From Sipunculus nudus (Eukaryota; Annelida; Sipuncula; Golfingiida; Sipunculidae), in the NCBI GenBank assembly GCA_026874595.1, contig CM049317.1, positions 73,848,618-73,912,617 on the forward strand: DNA of 64,000 nucleotides. The letters run 5' to 3'. The notes below the pieces were generated by a model. It was not told the DNA's origin, did not search any database, and saw only the letters and a program-made list of their open reading frames with translations. Of the stretch, positions 25,401-37,400 are shown one piece after another; positions within the stretch are counted from its first letter, which is position 1, and each line of letters starts with the position of its first letter. The position numbers were made by a program, and so were the translations under genes.

Positions 25401-28400
25401 ATGTTTCACCATGATTTCTCTGTATATAAGAGATACACCTGTTGTCTATAATGATATAACCTTGAGCAGGGGTCCTGTGTAACCAGGCATGTTTAATCAT
25501 GATTTCTCTGTATATAAGAGATACACCTGTTGTCTATAATGATATTACCTTGAGCAGGGGTTCTGTGTAACCAGGCATGTTTCACCATGATTTCTCTGTA
25601 TATAAGAGATACACCTGTTGTCTATAATGATATAACCTTGAGCAGGGGTCCTGTGTAACCAGGCATGTTTCACCATGATTTCTCTGTATATAAGAGATAC
25701 ACCTGTTGTCTATAATGATATTACCTTGAGCAGGGGTTCTGTGTAACCAGGCATGTTTCACTATGATTTCTCTGTATATAAGAGATACACCTGTTGTCTA
25801 TAATGATATTACCTTGAGCAGGGGTTCTGTGTAACCAGGCATGTTTCACTATGATTTCTCTGTATATAAGAGATACACCTGTTGTCTGTAATGATATTAC
25901 CTTGAGCAGGGGTTCTGTGTAACCAGGCATGTTTCACTATGATTTCTCTGTATATAAGAGATACACCTGTTGTCTATAATGATATTACCTTGAGCAGGGG
26001 TTCTGTGTAACCAGGCATGTTTCACTATGGTTTCTCTGTATATAAGAGATACACCTGTTGTCTATAATGATATTACCTTGAGCAGGGGTTCTGTGTAACC
26101 AGGCATGTTTCACCATGATTTCTCTGTATATAAGAGATACACCTGTTGTCTATAATGATATTACCTTGAGCAGGGGTTCTGTGTAACCAGGCATGTTTCA
26201 CTATGATTTCTCTGTATATAAGAGATACACCTGTTGTCTATAATGATATTACCTTGAGCAGGGGTTCTGTGTAACCAGGCATGTTTCACTATGGTTTCTC
26301 TGTATATAAGAGATACACCTGTTGTCTGTAATGATATTACCTTGAGCAGGGGTTCTGTGTAACCAGGCATGTTTCACCATGATTTCTCTGTATATAAGAG
26401 ATACACCTGTTGTCTATAATGATATTACCTTGAGCAGGGGTTCTGTGTAACCAGGCATGTTTCACTATGGTTTCTCTGTATATAAGAGATACACCTGTTG
26501 TCTATAATGATATTACCTTGAGCAGGGGTTCTGTGTAACCAGGCATGTTTCACTATGATTTCTCTGTATATAAGAGATACACCTGTTGTCTATAATGATA
26601 TTACCTTGAGCAGGGGTTCTGTGTAACCAGGCATGTTTCACTATGATTTCTCTGTATATAAGAGATACACCTGTTGTCTATAATGATATTACCTTGAGCA
26701 GGGGTTCTGTGTAACCAGGCATGTTTCACTATGGTTTCTCTGTATATAAGAGATACACCTGTTGTCTATAATGATATTACCTTGAGCAGGGGTTCTGTGT
26801 AACCAGGCATGTTTCACTATGGTTTCTCTGTATATAAGAGATACACCTGTTGTCTATAATGATATTACCTTGAGCAGGGGTTCTGTGTAACCAGGCATGT
26901 TTCACTATGATTTCTCTGTATATAAGAGATACACCTGTTGTCTATAATGATATTACCTTGAGCAGGGGTTCTGTGTAACCAGGCATGTTTCACTATGATT
27001 TCTCTGTATATAAGAGATACACCTGTTGTCTATAATGATATAACCTTGAGCAGGGGTTCTGTGTAACCAGGCATGTTTCACATTGATTTCTCTGTATATA
27101 AGAGATACACCTGTTGTCTATAATGATATTACCTTGAGCAGGGGTCCTGTGTAACCAGGCATCTTTCACATTGATTTCTCTGTATATAAGAGATACACCT
27201 GTTGTCTGTAATGATATTACCTTGAGCAGGGGTTCTGTGTAACCAGGCATGTTTCACATTGATTTCTCTGTATATAAGAGATACACCTGTTGTCTATAAT
27301 GATATAACCTTGAGCAGGGGTCCTGTGTAACCAGGCATCTTTCACATTGATTTCTCTGTATATAAGAGATACACCTGTTGTCTATAATGATATTACCTTG
27401 AGCAGGGGTCCTGTGTAACCAGGCATCTTTCACATTGATTTCTCTGTATATAAGAGATACACCTGTTGTCTATAATGATATTACCTTGAGCAGGGGTCCT
27501 GTGTAACCAGGCATCTTTCACATTGATTTCTCTGTATATAAGAGATACACCTGTTGTCTATAATGATATTACCTTGAGCAGAGGTTCTGTGTAACCAGGC
27601 ATGTTTCATCATGATTTCTCTGTATATAAGAGATACACCTGTTGTCTGTAATGATATAACCTTGAGCAGGGGTCCTGTGTAACCAGGCATCTTTCACATT
27701 GATTTCTCTGTATATAAGAGATACACCTGTTGTCTATAATGATATTACCTTGAGCAGGGGTCCTGTGTAACCAGGCATCTTTCACATTGATTTCTCTGTA
27801 TATAAGAGATACACCTGTTGTCTATAATGATATTACCTTGAGCAGGGGTCCTGTGTAACCAGGCATCTTTCACATTGATTTCTCTGTATATAAGAGATAC
27901 ACCTGTTGTCTATAATGATATTACCTTGAGCAGGGGTCCTGTGTAACCAGGCATCTTTCACATTGATTTCTCTGTATATAAGAGATACACCTGTTGTCTA
28001 TAATGATATAACCTTGAGCAGGGGTCCTGTGTAACCAGGCATGTTTCACCATGATTTCTCTGTATATAAGAGATACACCTGTTGTCTATAATGATATAAC
28101 CTTGAGCAGAGGTTCTGTGTAACCAGGCATGTTTCACCATGATTTCTCTGTATATAAGAGATACACCTGTTGTCTATAATGATATAACCTTGAGCAGGGG
28201 TCCTGTGTAACCAGGCATGTTTCACCATGATTTCTCTGTATATAAGAGATACACCTGTTGTCTATAATGATATAACCTTGAGCAGGGGTCCTGTGTAACC
28301 AGGCATGTTTCACTATGATTTCTCTGTATATAAGAGATACACCTGTTGTCTATAATGATATTACCTTGAGCAGAGGTTCTGTGTAACCAGGCATGTTTCA

Positions 28401-31400
28401 CATTGATTTCTCTGTATATAAGAGATACACCTGTTGTCTATAATGATATTACCTTGAGCAGGGGTTCTGTGTAACCAGGCATGTTTCACCATGATTTCTC
28501 TGTATATAAGAGATACACTTGTTGTCTATAATGATATAACCTTGAGCAGGGGTCCTGTGTAACCAGGCATGTTTCACTATGATTTCTCTGTATATAAGAG
28601 ATACACCTGTTGTCTATAATGATATTACCTTGAGCAGAGGTTCTGTGTAACCAGGCATGTTTCACATTGATTTCTCTGTATATAAGAGATACACCTGTTG
28701 TCTATAATGATATTACCTTGAGCAGGGGTTCTGTGTAACCAGGCATGTTTCACTATGATTTCTCTGTATATAAGAGATACACCTGTTGTCTGTAATGATA
28801 TTACCTTGAGCAGGGGTTCTGTGTAACCAGGCATGTTTCACTATGATTTCTCTGTATATAAGAGATACACCTGTTGTCTATAATGATATTACCTTGAGCA
28901 GGGGTTCTGTGTAACCAGGCATGTTTCACTATGATTTCTCTGTATATAAGAGATACACCTGTTGTCTGTAATGATATTACCTTGAGCAGGGGTTCTGTGT
29001 AACCAGGCATGTTTCACTATGATTTCTCTGTATATAAGAGATACACCTGTTGTCTATAATGATATTACCTTGAGCAGAGGTTCTGTGTAACCAGGCATGT
29101 TTCACATTGATTTCTCTGTATATAAGAGATACACCTGTTGTCTATAATGATATTACCTTGAGCAGGGGTCCTGTGTAACCAGGCATCTTTCACATTGATT
29201 TCTCTGTATATAAGAGATACACCTGTTGTCTGTAATGATATTACCTTGAGCAGGGGTTCTGTGTAACCAGGCATGTTTCACTATGATTTCTCTGTATATA
29301 AGAGATACACCTGTTGTCTATAATGATATTACCTTGAGCAGGGGTTCTGTGTAACCAGGCATGTTTCACTATGATTTCTCTGTATATAAGAGATACACCT
29401 GTTGTCTATAATGATATTACCTTGAGCAGGGGTTCTGTGTAACCAGGCATGTTTCACCATGATTTCTCTGTATATAAGAGATACACCTGTTGTCTATAAT
29501 GATATAACCTTGAGCAGGGGTCCTGTGTAACCAGGCATGTTTCACTATGATTTCTCTGTATATAAGAGATACACCTGTTGTCTATAATGATATTACCTTG
29601 AGCAGAGGTTCTGTGTAACCAGGCATGTTTCACATTGATTTCTCTGTATATAAGAGATACACCTGTTGTCTATAATGATATTACCTTGAGCAGGGGTTCT
29701 GTGTAACCAGGCATGTTTCACTATGATTTCTCTGTATATAAGAGATACACCTGTTGTCTATAATGATATAACCTTGAGCAGAGGTTCTGTGTAACCAGGC
29801 ATGTTTCACTATGATTTCTCTGTATATAAGAGATACACCTGTTGTCTATAATGATATAACCTTGAGCAGGGGTCCTGTGTAACCAGGCATGTTTCACTAT
29901 GATTTCTCTGTATATAAGAGATACACCTGTTGTCTGTAATGATATTACCTTGAGCAGGGGTTCTGTGTAACCAGGCATGTTTCATCATGATTTCTCTGTA
30001 TATAAGAGATACACCTGTTGTCTATAATGATATAACCTTGAGCAGGGGTTCTGTGTAACCAGGCATGTTTCACTATGATTTCTCTGTATATAAGAGATAC
30101 ACCTGTTGTCTATAATGATATTACCTTGAGCAGGGGTTCTGTGTAACCAGGCATGTTTCACCATGATTTCTCTGTATATAAGAGATACACCTGTTGTCTA
30201 TAATGATATTACCTTGAGCAGGGGTTCTGTGTAACCAGGCATGTTTCACTATGATTTCTCTGTATATAAGAGATACACCTGTTGTCTATAATGATATAAC
30301 CTTGAGCAGGGGTCCTGTGTAACCAGGCATGTTTCACCATGATTTCTCTGTATATAAGAGATACACCTGTTGTCTATAATGATATAACCTTGAGCAGAGG
30401 TTCTGTGTAACCAGGCATGTTTCACCATGATTTCTCTGTATATAAGAGATACACCTGTTGTCTGTAATGATATTACCTTGAGCAGGGGTTCTGTGTAACC
30501 AGGCATGTTTCATCATGATTTCTCTGTATATAAGAGATACACCTGTTGTCTATAATGATATAACCTTGAGCAGGGGTTCTGTGTAACCAGGCATGTTTCA
30601 CTATGATTTCTCTGTATATAAGAGATACACCTGTTGTCTATAATGATATTACCTTGAGCAGGGGTTCTGTGTAACCAGGCATGTTTCACCATGATTTCTC
30701 TGTATATAAGAGATACACCTGTTGTCTATAATGATATAACCTTGAGCAGGGGTTCTGTGTAACCAGGCATGTTTCACTATGATTTCTCTGTATATAAGAG
30801 ATACACCTGTTGTCTATAATGATATAACCTTGAGCAGGGGTCCTGTGTAACCAGGCATGTTTCACCATGATTTCTCTGTATATAAGAGATACACCTGTTG
30901 TCTATAATGATATAACCTTGAGCAGAGGTTCTGTGTAACCAGGCATGTTTCACCATGATTTCTCTGTATATAAGAGATACACCTGTTGTCTGTAATGATA
31001 TAACCTTGAGCAGAGGTTCTGTGTAACCAGGCATGTTTCACTATGATTTCTCTGTATATAAGAGATACACCTGTTGTCTATAATGATATAACCTTGAGCA
31101 GAGGTTCTGTGTAACCAGGCATGTTTCATCATGATTTCTCTATATATAAGAGATACACCTGTTGTCTATAATGATATAACCTTGAGCAGGGGTTCTGTGT
31201 AACCAGGCATGTTTCACCATGATTTCTCTGTATATAAGAGATACACCTGTTGTCTATAATGATATAACCTTGAGCAGGGGTCCTGTGTAACCAGGCATGT
31301 TTCACTATGATTTCTCTGTATATAAGAGATACACCTGTTGTCTATAATGATATAACCTTGAGCAGGGGTTCTGTGTAACCAGGCATGTTTCACCATGATT

Positions 31401-34400
31401 TCTCTGTATATAAGAGATACACCTGTTGTCTATAATGATATAACCTTGAGCAGGGGTCCTGTGTAACCAGGCATGTTTCACCATGATTTCTCTGTATATA
31501 AGAGATACACCTGTTGTCTGTAATGATATAACCTTGAGCAGAGGTTCTGTGTTACCAGGCATGTTTCACTATGATTTCTCTGTATATAAGAGATACACCT
31601 GTTGTCTGTAATGATATAACCTTGAGCAGAGGTTCTGTGTAACCAGGCATGTTTCACTATGATTTCTCTGTATATAAGAGATACACCTGTTGTCTATAAT
31701 GATATAACCTTGAGCAGGGGTCCTGTGTAACCAGGCATCTTTCACATTGATTTCTCTGTATATAAGAGATACACCTGTTGTCTGTAATGATATTACCTTG
31801 AGCAGGGGTTCTGTGTAACCAGGCATGTTTCACTATGATTTCTCTGTATATAAGAGATACACCTGTTGTCTATAATGATATAACCTTGAGCAGGGGTCCT
31901 GTGTAACCAGGCATCTTTCACATTGATTTCTCTGTATATAAGAGATACACCTGTTGTCTGTAATGATATTACCTTGAGCAGAGGTTCTGTGTAACCAGGC
32001 ATGTTTCACTATGATTTCTCTGTATATAAGAGATACACCTGTTGTCTATAATGATATAACCTTGAGCAGGGGTCCTGTGTAACCAGGCATCTTTCACATT
32101 GATTTCTCTGTATATAAGAGATACACCTGTTGTCTGTAATGATATAACCTTGAGCAGGGGTCCTGTGTAACCAGGCATGTTTCACCATAATTTCTCTGTA
32201 TATAAGAGATACACCTGTTGTCTGTAATGATATTACCTTGAGCAGGGGTTCTGTGTAACCAGGCATGTTTCACCATGATTTCTCTGTATATAAGAGATAC
32301 ACCTGTTGTCTATAATGATATAACCTTGAGCAGGGGTTCTGTGTAACCAGGCATGTTTCACCATAATTTCTCTGTATATAAGAGATACACCTGTTGTCTA
32401 TAATGATATTACCTTGAGCAGGGGTCCTGTGTAACCAGGCATGTTTCACTATGGTTTCTCTGTATATAAGAGATACACCTGTTGTCTATAATGATATAAC
32501 CTTGAGCAGGGGTTCTGTGTAACCAGGCATGTTTCACTATGATTTCTCTGTATATAAGAGATACACCTGTTGTCTATAATGATATTACCTTGAGCAGGGG
32601 TTCTGTGTAACCAGGCATGTTTCACTATGATTTCTCTGTATATAAGAGATACACCTGTTGTCTATAATGATATTACCTTGAGCAGAGGTTCTGTGTAACC
32701 AGGCATGTTTCACTATGATTTCTCTGTATATAAGAGATACACCTGTTGTCTATAATGATATTACCTTGAGCAGGGGTTCTGTGTAACCAGGCATGTTTCA
32801 CTATGATTTCTCTGTATATAAGAGATACACCTGTTGTCTGTAATGATATTACCTTGAGCAGGGGTTCTGTGTAACCAGGCATCTTTCACATTGATTTCTC
32901 TGTATATAAGAGATACACCTGTTGTCTATAATGATATTACCTTGAGCAGGGGTCCTGTGTAACCAGGCATGTTTCACCATGATTTCTCTGTATATAAGAG
33001 ATACACCTGTTGTCTATAATGATATTACCTTGAGCAGGGGTTCTGTGTAACCAGGCATGTTTCACTATGATTTCTCTGTATATAAGAGATACACCTGTTG
33101 TCTATAATGATATTACCTTGAGCAGGGGTTCTGTGTAACCAGGCATGTTTCACATTGATTTCTCTGTATATAAGAGATACACCTGTTGTCTATAATGATA
33201 TAACCTTGAGCAGAGGTTCTGTGTAACCAGGCATGTTTCACCATGATTTCTCTGTATATAAGAGATACACCTGTTGTCTATAATGATATTACCTTGAGCA
33301 GGGGTTCTGTGTAACCAGGCATGTTTCACTATGATTTCTCTGTATATAAGAGATACACCTGTTGTCTATAATGATATTACCTTGAGCAGGGGTTCTGTGT
33401 AACCAGGCATGTTTCACATTGATTTCTCTGTATATAAGAGATACACCTGTTGTCTATAATGATATTACCTTGAGCAGGGGTTCTGTGTAACCAGGCATGT
33501 TTCACATTGATTTCTCTGTATATAAGAGATACACCTGTTGTCTATAATGATATAACCTTGAGCAGGGGTTCTGTGTAACCAGGCATGTTTCACCATGATT
33601 TCTCTGTATATAAGAGATACACCTGTTGTCTGTAATGATATTACCTTGAGCAGGGGTCCTGTGTAACCAGGCATGTTTCACCATGATTTCTCTGTATATA
33701 AGAGATACACCTGTTGTCTATTATGATATTACCTTGAGCAGAGGTTCTGTGTAACCAGGCATGTTTCACCATAATTTCTCTGTATATAAGAGATACACCT
33801 GTTGTCTATAATGATATAACCTTGAGCAGAGGTTCTGTGTAACCAGGCATGTTTCACTATGATTTCTCTGTATATAAGAGATACACCTGTTGTCTATAAT
33901 GATATTACCTTGAGCAGGGGTCCTGTGTAACCAGGCATCTTTCACATTGATTTCTCTGTATATAAGAGATACACCTGTTGTCTATAATGATATTACCTTG
34001 AGCAGGGGTCCTGTGTAACCAGGCATGTTTCACCATGATTTCTCTGTATATAAGAGATACACCTGTTGTCTATAATGATATAACCTTGAGCAGGGGTCCT
34101 GTGTAACCAGGCATGTTTCACCATGATTTCTCTGTATATAAGAGATACACCTGTTGTCTATAATGATATTACCTTGAGCAGGGGTTCTGTGTAACCAGGC
34201 ATCTTTCACATTGATTTCTCTGTATATAAGAGATACACCTGTTGTCTATAATGATATTACCTTGAGCAGGGGTCCTGTGTAACCAGGCATGTTTCACCAT
34301 GATTTCTCTGTATATAAGAGATACACCTGTTCTCTATAATGATATTACCTTGAGCAGGGGTCCTGTGTAACCAGGCATCTTTCACATTGATTTCTCTGTA

Positions 34401-37400
34401 TATAAGAGATACACCTGTTGTCTATAATGATATAACCTTGAGCAGGGGTTCTGTGTAACCAGGCATGTTTCACTATGGTTTCTCTGTATATAAGAGATAC
34501 ACCTGTTGTCTATAATGATATTACCTTGAGCAGGGGTTCTGTGTAACCAGGCATGTTTCACTATGATTTCTCTGTATATAAGAGATACACCTGTTCTCTA
34601 TAATGATATTACCTTGAGCAGGGGTTCTGTGTAACCAGGCATGTTTCACTATGATTTCTCTGTATATAAGAGATACACCTGTTGTCTATAATGATATTAC
34701 CTTGAGCAGGGGTTCTGTGTAACCAGGCATGTTTCACATTGATTTCTCTGTATATAAGAGATACACCTGTTGTCTATAATGATATTACCTTGAGCAGGGG
34801 TTCTGTGTAACCAGGCATGTTTCACTATGATTTCTCTGTATATAAGAGATACACCTGTTCTCTATAATGATATTACCTTGAGCAGGGGTTCTGTGTAACC
34901 AGGCATGTTTCACCATAATTTCTCGGTACAGTTCCTGTCCTTGGTTCTGGAAGGCACTAAACCCTGGCACCTCAACTTGCTGCTCAAAACCCTGAAACAC
35001 AAGCAAATCAGAGTGTAAATTAACATATATATATATACTATATCATACATATATGAATACATATATAGCAAATTCCTGAAATAACTGGATACCACCATTC
35101 ATTCAGTACGGTAAAGCTCTCCCAGATTTATTTAGATGCACAGATTCTTACCAATACATAAACTATTCCTGAGATAATTGTGATTTCTATCCAAAACAGA
35201 CACATGAAATGATGCAACACAAAAATGATTGCTGGTGATGCCACTGTTTTGGGTACAAAATAAATATATGGAAAAGCAAAATTTCAGAAGGATGCATCAA
35301 ACCACTCCTGATATATGTGTTTTTCACCTAAAAAGATGTACAGGCTGATGACACACAGAGGAAATAACTGGATGCCACCATTCATTCAGTAAGGTAAAGC
35401 TCTCCCAGATTTATTTAGATGCACAGATTCTTACCAATTCAAAAACCATTCCTGAGATTATTGTGATTTTTATCCAAAACAGACACATGAATTGACGCAA
35501 CGCAAAAATGACTGCTGGTGGTGCCACTGTTTTGGGTACAAAATAAATCTACGGAAAAGCAAAATTTCAGAAGGATGCATCAAACCACTCCTGATATATG
35601 TGTTTTTCACCTAAAACATATGCACAGGCTGATGCCACACAGAGAAAAGGTTAGAGGTCAATGTAAAACAATACTGCACCAGTAAAAATTTGACCTCATA
35701 ATAATGTGAAGTTAAAACTAGATGTATCGGAACGACACGAATGCCCCCGCCTGGGGCAAATTAGAAACATTTGTTAAATTTTGTAAAATTTTTTAAGTTC
35801 AGGAAGTGTTGTATGGTCAAAAGTAGGTCAACAAGGGCAAAATGCAAACTCGATCTGTAAAGGGTCATTATCAAGCAACACACCAAAAATCAGGCCAGTA
35901 TCTGCAGGCATTGTGAAAAAAGTCCATATATGTGCATTTTTCATAAAAATTTCTGTCTTTCATGAAATTTTCTATGTTCAGGATCTGTCATATGGTGAAA
36001 AATAGGTTGACTGGGACCAAACGCGGACTCGATCTGTAAGTGGTCATTATGCGCCCACAGACCAAACATTAGGCCAGTATCTGTAAGCATTGCATTGGGA
36101 AACTAGAATATTAGCAAAAGTTTATAATCATTTATAAATTTAAATTGGAGAGGTATATACCATGTTTCATAACAATCCACCAAATGCTTCCTGAGAAATA
36201 AGCTCCGAAGTTTTTTTCTATACTAAGCTCTCTGACCTTGAAAAGTAGGTCAAGATCACCCATCTTTGAACTTGACCAAGATTTTGTAAATATAATGCAA
36301 TAGCACTGAAGAAATGAAGTTCCTGTGTTGAATACCTTTGGAGATATCCTGAACAAAAGGCCAAAATTGAAAAAATCCGATAAAATTTTATTAAAAAATC
36401 AGAAATTGCAGGTGGCGCCACCAAAATTGTGCAGCACATACAGACCATCAGTCCCAATGATCATAATAAGTTTTGTGAAAATCCACATGATGGTTCCTGA
36501 GATATAAACTTCTGGGTGTTTTTCTATAATCAGCTCTAAAATGTAGAAAAACGGGTCAAGGTCACCCATCTTTGAATTTGACCGAGATTTTATCGATATT
36601 CATCTTCACTGATGAAATAAAATTCCAACGGTGAATCCTTTTAGAGATATCCCGCTCACAAGGTAAAAGTTAACAGACACGGAACGGATGGACGGACGGA
36701 CAGACACCGGACAGACAGATGGACAGACGGACAGCTTGGGTGAGACAATAGCCCATCAGCCTATGAGCTGAGGGCTAAAAACGGCTGTACATGTGTATTT
36801 GTCATGAAAATTTCTATTTTTCATGAATTTTTCTAAGTTAAGGAGCCGTAAAACGGTCATAAGTAGGTCAACCGGGACGAAACGCGAACTCGATCTGTAA
36901 CTGGTCATTATCTGCCAACACACCAAAAATCAGGCCAATATCTGCAGGCATTGCAAAAAAAAGTCTGTACATGTGTATTTGTCATGAAAATTTCTATTTT
37001 TCATGAAATTTTCTAAGTTTAGGAGCCTTAAAACAGTCAAAAGTAGGTCTACCGGGACAAAACACGAACTCGATCTGTAACCAGTCATTATCTGCCAACA
37101 CACCAAAAATCAGGCCAATATCTGCAGGCATTGCAAAAAAAAGTCCGTACATGTGTATTTGTCATGAAAATTTCTATTTTTCATGAATTTTTCTAAGTTT
37201 AGGAGACGTAAAGCGGTCAAAAGTAGGTCAACCGGGACGAAACGCGAACTGGATCTGTAACTGGTCATTATCTGCCCACACACCAAAAATCAGGCCAATA
37301 TCTGCAGGCATTGCGAAAAAAAGTCCGTACAACTGTTTGATTTCGGAATGACCGAGGGTCAGAAGGACGGACATGGGTAAAACTATATGCCCCGGCCACT

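Noticed and set aside
23783-34876. Dozens of overlapping 60-85-codon open frames repeating IYREI..VKHAWLHRTPAQ and related strings
   Set aside because: They are the same 88-bp unit read in three frames (88 is not a multiple of three). None has an independent start context, and all end at the first unit with TGA or TAA. They are repeat translations, not genes.
23783-34928. CRISPR-like array
   Set aside because: Units are contiguous with no unique spacers, the host is a eukaryote with introns, and the unit matches a neighbouring exon.
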